A DNA stretch of 64,000 nucleotides from JBOCEF01 sp050586345 (GTDB lineage Bacteria > Pseudomonadota > Alphaproteobacteria > Rhodobacterales > Rhodobacteraceae), in the NCBI RefSeq assembly GCF_050586345.1, contig NZ_JBOCEF010000001.1, forward strand, positions 62,001 through 126,000, written 5' to 3'. The translations under genes were made by a program, and so were the position numbers. Shown here piece after piece: positions 45,385 to 54,150 of this stretch; the stretch's first letter is position 1; every line of letters begins with the position of its first letter. The notes below the pieces were generated by a model that saw only the letters and a list, made by a program, of their open reading frames with translations, was not told the origin of the DNA and did not search any database.

Positions 45385-45984
45385 TCAGGACCCTGCCAGC
45401 CGCACCGCCATCGCCGCCATCGCCGCGCCGCAGATCCGGTCGATCCAGCGGCGCGAGGCGCGGAACCAGTCGCGCACCGTGGACGCGCCGAAGGCCAGCG
45501 CCAGCAGGCAGAACCAGCCGCCATCGGTCAGCCCCACCAGCGCCACGATGGCCGCCGACAGGGCGGGCGAGGCGTCGGCGGGGATGATCGCGACGAAGAC
45601 CGACCCGAAGAACACCGCCGGCTTGGGGTTCGACAGCTGCAGCGCCAGCGCGCCGCGGAAGGTGACGGGGCGCGCGGCGCCCCCGGCCTCGGACCCGGCG
45701 TTGCGCAGCACCTTCACCGCCAGCCACAGAAGGTAGCCCGCGCCGGCGATCTTCAGCACCGTCGCCAGCCAGGGCGCGGCGGCGAACAGGGCGGCGAGGC
45801 CGAACATCGCCGCGGTCGCCCAGATCATCGACCCGGCGGCGAGGCCCGCGGCGCAGGCGATCCCCGCGCGGCGCCCCGAGGCGGCGGCGGTCCGGGTCAG
45901 CGCCACGAAGGCGGGACCGGGCACCGCGGCGGCGGCGAGCACGACGACGGCGATCGAGGCGAGAACCAGCAGGGTCTCCGGCAT
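45385..45984 (-). CDS. LysE-family amino-acid exporter
   Basis: 199 residues with about six membrane segments. VPGPAFVALTRTAAASGRRAG and LQLSNPKPAVFFGSVF mark the LysE/RhtB family, which exports amino acids and related metabolites. I chose the ATG at 45984 because GGAG lies 6 bases upstream; an ATG four codons earlier is possible. Confidence 0.92.
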   Translation of the reverse strand: MPETLLVLASIAVVVLAAAAVPGPAFVALTRTAAASGRRAGIACAAGLAAGSMIWATAAMFGLAALFAAAPWLATVLKIAGAGYLLWLAVKVLRNAGSEAGGAARPVTFRGALALQLSNPKPAVFFGSVFVAIIPADASPALSAAIVALVGLTDGGWFCLLALAFGASTVRDWFRASRRWIDRICGAAMAAMAVRLAGS

Positions 45985-46172
45985 GGGAAGCTCCATCGGC
46001 AACGGGGCGGAACGGATCGGCGCGCCCGGTGGGACTCGCCTTCGGCCCGTCCTTCGCCCGACCCACGATGAAAATCAAGTCCAGTGACGCCTGATGGCAA
46101 TTCATCACGGATCGTGATGGGCGCCATCGCCGCGCCTGCCCCGCGCCCGCCACCTTGCAGGACGGCCCGAGG

Positions 46173-46227
46173 GCGCGGCGCGGGCGGGCGAGCGGGGGCT
46201 TCACGCCCCCCCGAGCCCGGCCGCTCC
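46173..46227. repeat. Dispersed intergenic repeat, copy B
   Basis: 55 bases matching 42101-42154 with one substitution and one inserted C, same orientation. Core hairpin GGGGGC-TTCAC-GCCCCC. Located downstream of the minus-strand gene fabI. Confidence 0.75.
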
Positions 46228-46265
46228 CCCCCCCGGCGCGCCGATCCGCCCGCCCGCGCGCGCAA

Positions 46266-46298
46266 ACGAAAACGCCCGGGCGCGCGGCCCGGGCGTTT
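46266..46298 (-). terminator. Terminator of fabI
   Basis: An 11-bp perfect stem (46270-46280 with 46288-46298) with a 7-base loop; on the minus strand it is followed by a T-rich tail TTTTCGTTT that overlaps the stem end. It lies 23 bases past the fabI stop. Confidence 0.85.
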
Positions 46299-46320
46299 CA
46301 CTTGCGTCCCGTGGCGGCGC

Positions 46321-47136
46321 TTACTTGCGGCCGACCGTGACGTCGATATCCGGCGCGTCCTCGGCCTTCATGCCGACCACGTGGTAGCCGCTGTCGACAT
46401 GGTGCGTCTCGCCGGTCACGCCCGAGGACAGGTCCGACAGCAGGTACAGGCCCGAGCCGCCGACATCCGCCTGGCTCACGTTCCGGCGCAGGGGCGAGTT
46501 CAGCTCGTTCCACTTCAGGATATAGCGGAAATCGCCGATCCCCGAGGCCGCCAGCGTCTTCATCGGGCCGGCGGACATCGCGTTGACGCGGATGTTCTTC
46601 GGCCCGAGATCCATCGCCATGTAGCGCACGGAGGCCTCGAGCGCCGCCTTGGCCACGCCCATGACGTTGTAGTGCGGCATCACCCGCTCGGCGCCGTAAT
46701 AGGTCAGCGTCAGCATCGAGCCGCCATCGGTCATCAGCTTCTCGGCCCGCTGCGCCACCGCGGTGAACGAGAACACCGAGATGTTCATCGTCATCTCGAA
46801 ATTCTTCGCCGTGGTGTCGACATAGCGCCCGCGCAGCTCGTTCTTGTCCGAGAAGCCGATGGCGTGGACCAGGAAGTCCAGCTTGCCCCATTTCGCTTCC
46901 AGCTCGGCGAACACCGCGTCCATGCTGGCCGCGTCCGTCACGTCGCAGGGCAGCACGATGTCCGAGCCGATCGTCTCGGCCAGCGGCTTCACGCGCTTGG
47001 CCAGCGCCTCGCCCTGGTAGGTGAAGGCCATCTCGGCGCCCTGGTCGGCGCAGGCCTTCGCGATCGCCCAGGCGATGGACTTGTCGTTGGCGACCCCCAT
47101 GATGAGGCCGCGCTTGCCCGCCATCAGTCCCGTCAT
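46321..47136 (-). CDS. fabI: Enoyl-ACP reductase (NADH)
   Basis: 271 residues. FabI reduces the enoyl-ACP double bond in each fatty-acid elongation cycle and is the triclosan target. GVANDKSIAWAIAKA forms the cofactor loop, and the catalytic Tyr-Lys pair lies in HYNVMGVAKAAL. AAGGAG before the ATG supports the start at 47136. It is divergent from the acetyltransferase gene; pdxH is close by, a frequent pairing in alphaproteobacteria. Confidence 0.96.
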   Translation of the reverse strand: MTGLMAGKRGLIMGVANDKSIAWAIAKACADQGAEMAFTYQGEALAKRVKPLAETIGSDIVLPCDVTDAASMDAVFAELEAKWGKLDFLVHAIGFSDKNELRGRYVDTTAKNFEMTMNISVFSFTAVAQRAEKLMTDGGSMLTLTYYGAERVMPHYNVMGVAKAALEASVRYMAMDLGPKNIRVNAMSAGPMKTLAASGIGDFRYILKWNELNSPLRRNVSQADVGGSGLYLLSDLSSGVTGETHHVDSGYHVVGMKAEDAPDIDVTVGRK

Positions 47137-47305
47137 CGCCCTGCTCCTTGCACACCCGCTATTGGTCCGTGGCGTTTAGACCAGTGCAACCTTTCCATCA
47201 ACCCCGCGGCGCCGAAGCTGTTGCCCCGCGCCCGCCGCCGGGCGACAAGGATCGCCGATGCGCGGCGCCCGGCGGGGACGCCCCGAGGCGGAGGGAGGAC
47301 GGCCC

Positions 47306-47827
47306 ATGGGCGAGCGGCCATACATCTCGGCGACCGAGCCCGACTGGCGGCGCGAGGCCCCGGCGCGGTTCTGGGACCCCGGGCGGCGCCTGCTGGCCTG
47401 CATCCGCGCCTACGCGAAGGCCGGGACGCTCGGGCGCAAGCGCTGGGCGCTGAGCCACCGGTTCTGGTCCGCCGTCACCTCCTGCGACATTCCGCTGAAC
47501 GCGCGCATCGGCGGCGGGCTGATCCTGCCGCACGCCACCGGCATCGTGATTCACCCCGAGGCCGAGATCGGCCCCAACTGCCTGGTGTTCCAGAACGTCA
47601 CCATCGGCCGGCGCGAGGGCGCGGCGGGGGCGCCGAAGATCGGCGGGCGCGTGGATATCGGCGCGGGGGCGGTGATCCTGGGGGATGTGAGCATCGGCGA
47701 CCAGGCGATCATCGGCGCCAACGCCGTGGTCACCCGCGACGTGCCGCCCGGCGGGGTCGCCATGGGCGTGCCCGCCCGCGTGGTGCGGGTGATGGACGCC
47801 GCGCCGCCCGCCGCCCCCGACGCCTGA
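47306..47827 (+). CDS. Serine O-acetyltransferase-like hexapeptide-repeat protein
   Basis: 173 residues: a short helical N-terminus then a left-handed beta helix, with IPLNARIGGGLILPHATGIVIHP-type repeats and a GVPARVVR end. It resembles the catalytic half of CysE but lacks the long N-terminal domain, so it may be a short serine acetyltransferase or an acyltransferase for another acceptor. The ATG at 47306 has GGGAGGA upstream; a start 16 codons earlier is less likely. Confidence 0.85.
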   Translation: MGERPYISATEPDWRREAPARFWDPGRRLLACIRAYAKAGTLGRKRWALSHRFWSAVTSCDIPLNARIGGGLILPHATGIVIHPEAEIGPNCLVFQNVTIGRREGAAGAPKIGGRVDIGAGAVILGDVSIGDQAIIGANAVVTRDVPPGGVAMGVPARVVRVMDAAPPAAPDA

Positions 47828-47931
47828 GACCCCGCGCCGCCGCGCGCCCTCTTGAGGGGCCGCGCCCGCGCCATACATGACTGCGCGCCGCCCCGTCGCG
47901 GGCGGCGGACCGAACCCAGGAGGGCCGCGCC

Positions 47932-48573
47932 ATGATCCAGGAAACCGAAACCCGCAAGGGCAAGTTCGCGGGCGACGATCCGTTCGCCCTCGCCGCCGCC
48001 TGGCTTAAGGACGCCGCCGCGTCGGAGATCAACGATCCCAACGCCATGGCCCTCTCGACCGTCGACGAAGGCGGGCTGCCGGACGTGCGCATGGTGCTGC
48101 TGAAGGACATCGAGCCCGCCGCCGCGGACGGGACCGGCGGGGCCTTCGTGTTCTACACCAATTACGGCTCCGCCAAGGCCATGCAGATCGACGCCGCGGG
48201 CAAGGCCGCCGGGGTCATGCACTGGAAATCCCTGCGCCGCCAGGTCCGCTTCCGCGGGGTGGTGGAGAAGGAGGACGGCCCGCAGGCGGATGACTACTAC
48301 GCCTCGCGCTCGCTGCCCTCGCGGCTCGGGGCCTGGGCGTCGAGGCAGTCGCAGCCGCTGTCCTCGCGCCAGGCGCTGATGGCCGAGGTGGCGAAGGTCT
48401 CGGCCCGCCACCTTCTGAACCCGCCGCGCCCGCCCTATTGGGGCGGCTTCCGCATCCGCCCGCTGGAGATCGAGTTCTGGGCGGATGGCGAGCACCGGCT
48501 GCATGACCGGTTCAAGTGGCGGCGGGAGGACCCGGCCGGGGCCGACTGGACGGTGCAGCGCCTCAACCCCTGA
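47932..48573 (+). CDS. pdxH: Pyridoxamine/pyridoxine 5'-phosphate oxidase
   Basis: 213-residue FMN enzyme making pyridoxal 5'-phosphate. Conserved pieces: DPNAMALSTVD, VRMVLLKDI, FYTNYGSAKA, QVRFRG, SRQSQPLSSR, and the C-terminal WGGFRIRPLEIEFW with the PLP-site arginine. AGGAGG stands 9 bases before the ATG. Confidence 0.96.
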   Translation: MIQETETRKGKFAGDDPFALAAAWLKDAAASEINDPNAMALSTVDEGGLPDVRMVLLKDIEPAAADGTGGAFVFYTNYGSAKAMQIDAAGKAAGVMHWKSLRRQVRFRGVVEKEDGPQADDYYASRSLPSRLGAWASRQSQPLSSRQALMAEVAKVSARHLLNPPRPPYWGGFRIRPLEIEFWADGEHRLHDRFKWRREDPAGADWTVQRLNP

Positions 48574-48725
48574 CGCGCCCCCGCGCCGCCGCCGCATGGA
48601 TGAGCGGCGGCGCAACCTTGCGTTCATGCCTGTTCGGTTACGCAGGTTGATCCGCGCCTTTTCTGTCGGAGGCCCGGGCGCGCGCAGCTGCGCGCAGGCG
48701 TGTTCGTGTTCGGGGAGCCAGGCGT

Positions 48726-48980
48726 ATGGGCGAAGAGAGCGTATCGCGGATCATCGGGATCCCGCCGGGGGAAGCGCCCCGTCCAGCCGTCCCTCCCACG
48801 CCCGCGCGCCGCGCCCGGCGCGCGCTGGCGGATCGCCGCGGGGCGGTGACCATCGACTGGGTGGTGCTGACCGCCGCGCTGGTGGTGCTGGTCTTCGGCA
48901 TCGTCGGCTCGCTCAGCGACGAATTCGACCAGATCTGGGACGACATGTGGATCTTCGTCGACGACAACACCGGGTTCTGA
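48726..48980 (+). CDS. Pilin-like small membrane protein
   Basis: 84 residues. A basic stretch (ALADRRG) precedes AVTIDWVVLTAALVVLVFG, a class-III-signal-like hydrophobic helix as in Flp/TadE pilins, with a predicted prepilin cut after the Gly. At the position where pilins have Glu5 it has Asp. The acidic C-terminus (DEFDQIWDDMW) is short. No tad genes are nearby. Could instead be a simple membrane peptide. Confidence 0.7.
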   Translation: MGEESVSRIIGIPPGEAPRPAVPPTPARRARRALADRRGAVTIDWVVLTAALVVLVFGIVGSLSDEFDQIWDDMWIFVDDNTGF

Positions 48981-49074
48981 CGCGCCGGGCTCAGGCCCGG
49001 GGCGCGCGGCCCCGGCCCGCCGGGCGCGGGCCCGGGCGGGCGGGGGCGCCGTGCGCACGCGCCGCGGGATGGCG

Positions 49075-49248
49075 TCAGATCATGTCGAAGCTGGCGGCCA
49101 CGCCGAGCGCGAGCAGCGCGACGGCGCAGAGCGCGGCGCTGTTGCGCAGGATGCGCCAGGCGCCGGTCGCCTCGCCATGTTTCGCGCCAACCTGCTCGGG
49201 CGCCTCGGGGTCGACGTCGTAAAGGCCCTTGGGAACCTTGCGGGTCAT
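49075..49248 (-). CDS. Small single-span membrane protein
   Basis: 57 residues starting MTRKVPKGLYDVDPEAPEQV; a single membrane helix (about 34-53) at the C-terminus. Ribosome site GGA upstream. No family recognised. The polar N-terminal half and sharp hydrophobic end are not expected from a random shadow frame. Confidence 0.6.
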   Translation of the reverse strand: MTRKVPKGLYDVDPEAPEQVGAKHGEATGAWRILRNSAALCAVALLALGVAASFDMI

Positions 49249-49621
49249 GTCTGCGTCCTTTCGGTTCAATGCATGTCGTTCGGGCGCGGCCGCCGCGCCG
49301 GGAGGCGGGGCGCCGTCACCGCTTGGTTCGCGGCGCGGCGCCGCGCGGATCGCCTTGGGGCGCGCACGATCGCTCACCGCTGCGTGAGGTCGCGCGTCCC
49401 CGCGCCCGCCTCCGCCGCGCCCCCGCGCCTGCCCCCGCCGCGCCCCCGCCCCCGCCGCACCTGCGGCCCCGCCGCGCCTGCGGGCGCTTGCAACCCGCCG
49501 CCGCCTCGCGCCCAATGCGCGCACGCCGCGACTCGCCGCCCCCCGGCGGCCCGGCCCGCGCGCCCTTCCCCCGACCGGGGGCGGCGCCCCGGCCCCTCCC
49601 GCCGCCCGAAGGACTTCGACC
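49249..49621. other. GC-rich spacer before the SDR gene
   Basis: 373 bases dominated by CGCCCCCGC-like cytosine-rich runs (about 49395-49520). The last 20 bases carry the GAAGGA ribosome site of the SDR gene. No gene, and no well-formed hairpin beyond short GC inversions. Confidence 0.55.
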
Positions 49622-50356
49622 ATGCCCGACCGCAAGACCCTCCTGCTGACCGGCGCCAGCCGGGGCATCGGCCACGCCACCGTCAAGCGCTTCTCCTCGG
49701 CCGGGTGGCGGGTCATCACCTGCTCGCGCCATCCCTTCCCCGAGGATTGCCCGTGGGAGATGGGCCCCGAGGACCACATCCAGGTCGACCTCTCGGACCC
49801 GCAATCGACCATGGCGGCGGTGGCCGAGGTGAAGTCGCGCCTCGCCTCGGGCAAGCTCGAGGCGCTGGTGAACAATGCCGGGATCTCGCCCAAGGGCGAG
49901 GGGGGCAGGCGGCTGAACACCATCGACACCGACCTGCGCGACTGGGGAAAGGTGTTCCATGTCAACTTCTTCGCCCCCGTGGTGCTGGCCCGCGGGCTGG
50001 CGGCGGAGCTGAAGGCGGCGCAGGGGGCGGTGGTCAACGTCACCTCCATCGCCGGGGCCCGCGTCCACCCCTTCGCCGGGGCGGCCTACGCGACGTCCAA
50101 GGCCGCGCTGGCGGCGCTGACGCGCGAGATGGCGCATGATTTCGGGCCGATGGGGGTGCGGGTGAACGCCATTGCGCCGGGCGAGATCGAGACCGCGATC
50201 CTGTCGCCGGGCACCGAGGACCTGGTGGCGGACATCCCCATGCGCCGCCTCGGCCGCCCCGAGGAGGTCGCGCGCACGATCTACTTCCTCTGCTCCTCCG
50301 AAAGCTCCTACGTCTCGGGGGTGGAGATCGAGATCAACGGCGGCCAGCACGTCTGA
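49622..50356 (+). CDS. Short-chain dehydrogenase/reductase
   Basis: 244 residues. Cofactor loop TGASRGIGHATV, NNAG, and the catalytic Ser/Tyr/Lys in SIAG and AYATSKAAL; the end SSYVSGVEIEINGGQH is classical-SDR. Substrate unknown; the acidic residue for NAD preference is not clear. Convergent with the LysR gene. Confidence 0.92.
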   Translation: MPDRKTLLLTGASRGIGHATVKRFSSAGWRVITCSRHPFPEDCPWEMGPEDHIQVDLSDPQSTMAAVAEVKSRLASGKLEALVNNAGISPKGEGGRRLNTIDTDLRDWGKVFHVNFFAPVVLARGLAAELKAAQGAVVNVTSIAGARVHPFAGAAYATSKAALAALTREMAHDFGPMGVRVNAIAPGEIETAILSPGTEDLVADIPMRRLGRPEEVARTIYFLCSSESSYVSGVEIEINGGQHV

Positions 50357-50389
50357 GGCCGTGCGGGGCGTCCGGGCCCTGAGAACGCG

Positions 50390-50426
50390 AAACGCCCCGC
50401 CTCCGCGCAGGAGGACGGGGCGTTTT
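50390..50426. terminator. Bidirectional terminator between SDR and LysR genes
   Basis: A 10-bp outer stem (50390-50399 with 50416-50425) enclosing an inner CCTCC/GGAGG stem, with T4 on the plus side and AAA/T-rich on the minus side. It fits the convergent gene ends at 50356 and 50444. Confidence 0.88.
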
Positions 50427-50443
50427 CATGCCCGCCGCGCCGG

Positions 50444-51370
50444 TCAGGCGCGGCGGGCGGACTCGAGGCTCGCGACCGCGCCGTCGCCCCGGAAGGCCTC
50501 GGCCAGGTGGTCGATGAAGGCGCGCAGCTTGGGCTGCGGGAAGCGCCCCGGCGGGTAGACCGCGTGGATCCCCAGCGGCGGCGGGCAGGCCTCGGGCAGG
50601 ACCGCCACCAGCGCGCCGGTTTCCAGCGCGTCGCCGAGGATGAAATCGGGGAACATGCCGATCCCGAGCCCGCCCTTGGCCGCCTGCAGCAGCGCGTCGC
50701 CGTTGTTCACCGTCAGCCGGCCCGTGGCGCGGATCTGCCGCTCGTTCCCGTTCGGGCCGAGCAGGCGCCAGAAATTGCCGGAGGAGAGGTTGGAGTAGTG
50801 CAGCAGCTCGTGGCTCGCCAGGTCCTGCAGGCTCGTCGGCATCCCGCGCCGGGCGATGTAGTCGGGCGAGGCCGCGAGATGCGTGCGCACGTCCCCCAGC
50901 CGCCGGGCGCGCAGGCTGCTGTCGGGCAGGTCGCCGACCCGGATCGCCATGTCGAATCCCTCGGCCACCAGCTCCACGAAACGGTCGTCGAGCACCATGT
51001 GCAGCGAGATGTCGGGATATTCGAGCAGGAAGTCCGGCACCGCCGGGGCGATGCGGCTGAGCCCGAGGCTGACCGGGGCCGAGACCCGCAGCTCGCCGCG
51101 CGGGGCCTCCTGCATCGCGGTGACCATCGCCTCGGCGTCCTCGGCCTCGGACAGCACCCGGATGGCGCGGTCATAGAAGGCCAGGCCGATCTCGGTCGGG
51201 CTGACACGCCGGGTGGTGCGGTTCAGCAGCCGCGCCCCCAGCCGGTCCTCGAGGGCCGCGACGTGCTTGGATATGGCGGATTTCGAAACGCCGAGCTTGC
51301 GCGCCGCGTCCGTGAACCCCCCTTGGTCCACCACGTTCACGAAAGCCTGCATTTCGTTCAGCCTGTCCAT
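50444..51370 (-). CDS. LysR-family transcriptional regulator
   Basis: 308 residues. N-terminal winged helix (FTDAARKLGVSKSAISKHVAALEDRLG) and C-terminal LysR substrate domain of the CrgA/DsdC-like subgroup (RGELRVSAPVSLG). It is divergent from the polyamine ABC operon and might control it, though LysR control of such operons is not the rule. Confidence 0.93.
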   Translation of the reverse strand: MDRLNEMQAFVNVVDQGGFTDAARKLGVSKSAISKHVAALEDRLGARLLNRTTRRVSPTEIGLAFYDRAIRVLSEAEDAEAMVTAMQEAPRGELRVSAPVSLGLSRIAPAVPDFLLEYPDISLHMVLDDRFVELVAEGFDMAIRVGDLPDSSLRARRLGDVRTHLAASPDYIARRGMPTSLQDLASHELLHYSNLSSGNFWRLLGPNGNERQIRATGRLTVNNGDALLQAAKGGLGIGMFPDFILGDALETGALVAVLPEACPPPLGIHAVYPPGRFPQPKLRAFIDHLAEAFRGDGAVASLESARRA

Positions 51371-51719
51371 CGTTCAGATCGCTCCCCCACGGCCTCGCGG
51401 AAATTTCTCTTGCATGCCCGCGCGCCCCGGTTCAATCACCGCGTCCGCGCCCCGGCGCCGTCCGACTCAGCCCGAAGCAGGTGAGTCGCACGTCGTTCAT
51501 TTTCCATACATGTAAATTGCGCCCGTTTCACGGTCGGCTTTTGACATTCCCATGACGGAGGCCGCGCACGGCCCTTTGCGCTCCGCTGAAAACGACCATG
51601 AGAGGATCGTTTCAGACCTCGGGACTCCTTGAAACACGGGGGTTGTGCCGCGCAGCATCACTGTGCTTAGCTTCGCGCTGTGAAGAGGCCAGAGAGCCCG
51701 CCGTGACAGGGAAAGCCGC
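51371..51719. promoter_or_regulatory. Divergent LysR / polyamine-ABC control region
   Basis: 349 bases, AT-richer than the average. It contains an AT patch TTTTCCATACATGTAAATT (51500-51518), TTTTGACA at 51539-51546, and an inverted repeat TGAAAACGA (51587-51595) / TCGTTTCA (51607-51614). These are candidate promoter and operator parts for potA. No gene is seen. Confidence 0.5.
51587..51614. promoter_or_regulatory. Inverted repeat, possible operator upstream of potA
   Basis: TGAAAACGA and TCGTTTCA, one base different from perfect symmetry, with an 11-base centre, 106 bases before the potA start. Could bind the divergent LysR protein or fold in the leader. Confidence 0.4.
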
Positions 51720-52808
51720 ATGACCAACCCCGAAGACGCCTTCGTGGCGTTTGAAAACGTGCAGAAGAGCTACGATGGCGAAACCCTCGTGGTGAAGGAC
51801 CTCAACCTGTTCATCGGGAAGGGCGAGTTCCTGACGATGCTCGGCCCGTCGGGCTCCGGGAAGACCACCTGCCTCATGATGCTCGCCGGGTTCGAAACCG
51901 CGACCCATGGCGACATCAAGCTGGGCGGCAAGCCGATCAACAACATCCCGCCCCACAAGCGCGGTATCGGGATGGTGTTCCAGAACTACGCCCTGTTCCC
52001 GCACATGACCGTGGCCGAGAACCTCGCCTTCCCGCTGGAAGTCCGCAAGATGGGCAAGGCGGAGATCGAGGAGAAGGTCAAGCGCGCCCTCGACATGGTG
52101 CAGATGGGCGATTTCGGCGGCCGCCGTCCCGCCCAGCTTTCGGGCGGTCAGCAGCAGCGCATCGCGGTGGCCCGCGCGCTGGTGTTCGACCCCGAGCTGG
52201 TGCTGATGGACGAGCCGCTCGGCGCCCTCGACAAGCAGCTGCGCGAGCAGATGCAGTTCGAGATCAAGCATATCCACGACCGCCTCGGCGTCACCGTGGT
52301 CTACGTGACCCATGACCAGTCCGAGGCGCTGACGATGTCGGACCGCGTCGCCGTGTTCAACGACGGCCGGATCCAGCAGCTCGCCCCCCCGAACGTGCTC
52401 TACGAACAGCCGGAAAACAGCTTCGTGGCGCAGTTCATCGGCGAGAACAACACGCTCGACGCCAAGGTGATCGGCATGGACGGCGACAAGGCCACCGTGC
52501 AGTTCGCCAATGGCGAGACGGCCACCGCGCTGGCCGTCAACTGCGGCGGCGTCGGCCAGGCCACGCGCCTGTCCCTGCGCCCCGAGCGTGTCGAGGTGGG
52601 CGCCCAGCCCGACTTCAACTCCGTCACCGGCAAGGTGCTGGAGCAGATCTATCTCGGCGACCACATCCGCGTGCGCATGTCCGTGCACGGGAATGAGGAA
52701 TTCGTCGTGAAGGTCCCGAATTCCTCGCACCACGCGCAGCTCGCGGTCGGTCAGACGACCGAGCTGAGCTGGCGGTACGAGGACTGCCGCGCGCTCGACG
52801 CGGCGTGA
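51720..52808 (+). CDS. potA: Polyamine-type ABC transporter ATP-binding protein
   Basis: 362 residues. Walker A GPSGSGKT, Q-loop, signature LSGGQQQR, Walker B VLMDEPLGALD and switch His (VTHDQ) are intact; a TOBE domain follows (about 290-355). Closest to PotA/PotG of spermidine/putrescine importers. The start ATG is preceded by AGGGAA. First gene of a probable seven-gene operon. Confidence 0.94.
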   Translation: MTNPEDAFVAFENVQKSYDGETLVVKDLNLFIGKGEFLTMLGPSGSGKTTCLMMLAGFETATHGDIKLGGKPINNIPPHKRGIGMVFQNYALFPHMTVAENLAFPLEVRKMGKAEIEEKVKRALDMVQMGDFGGRRPAQLSGGQQQRIAVARALVFDPELVLMDEPLGALDKQLREQMQFEIKHIHDRLGVTVVYVTHDQSEALTMSDRVAVFNDGRIQQLAPPNVLYEQPENSFVAQFIGENNTLDAKVIGMDGDKATVQFANGETATALAVNCGGVGQATRLSLRPERVEVGAQPDFNSVTGKVLEQIYLGDHIRVRMSVHGNEEFVVKVPNSSHHAQLAVGQTTELSWRYEDCRALDAA

Positions 52809-52903
52809 CGACCGGCGCCGGACGGAGGGAAGCGGGCCGCGGCAAGACGGTCCGCCCTCCGGCGTCGATGAAACAACGAACCAAGTCCAACAGGAGTGAC
52901 CCC

Positions 52904-54022
52904 ATGAAAATCGCTCGCCTTCTCGGCGCCTCGGCCATCGTCGCCGTGTCCGCCCCCGCCTTCGCCGCGGATGAACTGCCGGCCTGCGAAAACTGCGCCG
53001 ACGAAATGACCATCGTGTCCTGGGGCGGCGCCTACTCGAACTCCCAGATGCAGGCCTATCACAAGCCCTACATGGAGAAGACCGGCGTCACGATCGTGAA
53101 CGACGAGTCCTCGAACGAGGCGGTCGCCAAGCTGCGCGCCATGTCCGAGGCCGGCAACGTGACCTGGGACGTCGTGGACGTCGTGGCCTCCGACGCCATG
53201 CGCCTGTGCGACGAGGGCCTCGCGCGCCCGATCGACCCGGCGACCGAGCTGGCCGCCGCGCCCGACGGCACCCCGGCGGCCGAGGACTTCGGCGAGCTGA
53301 TGGTCTCCGAGTGCTTCATCCCGCAGATCGTCTACTCGACCACCGTGGGCTACCGCACCGACGCCTTCTCCTCGAAGCCCGACAGCATCTGCGCGATCTT
53401 CGACACCGAGGGCTTCCCGGGCAAGCGGTCGCTGGAGAAGCGCCCGATCAACAACATGGAGTGGGCGCTGCTGTGCGACGGCGTCGCCAAGGACGAGATC
53501 TACGACGTTCTGGAGACGGACGAGGGCCAGGCCCGCGCCTTCGCCAAGCTCGACACCATCAAGGACTCGGTCGTGTGGTGGTCCGCCGGCGCCGAGACCC
53601 CGCAGCTGCTCGCCGACGGCGAAGTGGTGATGGGCTCGACCTATAACGGCCGTCTCTTCGCCCTGATCGAGGAGCAGAAGCAGCCCGTCGCGATGCTCTG
53701 GGACGCCCAGATGTTCGACCTCGACGGCTGGATCATCCCGGCCGGCCTGTCGGAAGAGCGCCTGAACCGCGCCCTGCACTACATCAAGTTCGCGACCGAC
53801 ACCCAGCGCCTCGCCGACCAGGCCGCCTACATCTCCTACGGCCCGGCCCGCAAGTCCTCGGCCCCGCTGGTCGGCAAGCACGCCGAGCTCGGCATCGACA
53901 TGGCCCCGCACATGCCGACCGACCCGGCCAACGCCACCAACACCTTCCTCTACAACTACGAGTGGTGGGCGGATTACCGCGACGACCTGGACGCCAAGTT
54001 CCAGGCCTGGCTCGCGCAGTGA
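52904..54022 (+). CDS. Polyamine-type ABC transporter substrate-binding protein
   Basis: 372 residues with signal peptide 1-22 (ends AFA-AD) and a mature N-terminal CENC pair that may form a disulfide. MTIVSWGGAYSNSQMQAY and YEWWADYRDD are typical of PotD/PotF-like and related binding proteins. CAGGAG precedes the ATG at 52904. The ligand could be a polyamine or a related cation. A strong hairpin after the gene probably keeps its mRNA in excess. Confidence 0.92.
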   Translation: MKIARLLGASAIVAVSAPAFAADELPACENCADEMTIVSWGGAYSNSQMQAYHKPYMEKTGVTIVNDESSNEAVAKLRAMSEAGNVTWDVVDVVASDAMRLCDEGLARPIDPATELAAAPDGTPAAEDFGELMVSECFIPQIVYSTTVGYRTDAFSSKPDSICAIFDTEGFPGKRSLEKRPINNMEWALLCDGVAKDEIYDVLETDEGQARAFAKLDTIKDSVVWWSAGAETPQLLADGEVVMGSTYNGRLFALIEEQKQPVAMLWDAQMFDLDGWIIPAGLSEERLNRALHYIKFATDTQRLADQAAYISYGPARKSSAPLVGKHAELGIDMAPHMPTDPANATNTFLYNYEWWADYRDDLDAKFQAWLAQ

Positions 54023-54070
54023 CCAGGGGGTCAGTGATCGAGGGGTCGGGGATCCCGGCCTGAACGACCA

Positions 54071-54104
54071 GGGGGCCCGCCGCGGGCGGGCCCCCTTCTC
54101 TTTT
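54071..54104 (+). terminator. Attenuating terminator inside the ABC operon
   Basis: 10-bp stem (54071-54080 with 54086-54095), 5-base loop and a T-rich tail (TTCTCTTTT), 49 bases after the binding-protein stop and before DUF1330 and the permeases. It likely gives partial termination. Confidence 0.85.
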
Positions 54105-54150
54105 CCCGGGCCCGGGGGGGAACGGGAACGCAACGCGGCGGCGAGGGGCG

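Larger units (their letters stand above)
45985..46320. other. Intergenic region with repeat copy B and fabI terminator
   Basis: 336 bases between the LysE start and fabI stop. The part near LysE (46060-46115) is AT-richer and probably holds its promoter. The rest contains the dispersed repeat (46173-46227) and the fabI terminator. No gene is seen. Confidence 0.6.

Noticed and set aside
49395..49520. Cytosine-rich stretch as a coding Pro-rich protein
   Set aside because: Open in several frames with only Pro/Ala/Arg, no ribosome site and no hydrophobic core.
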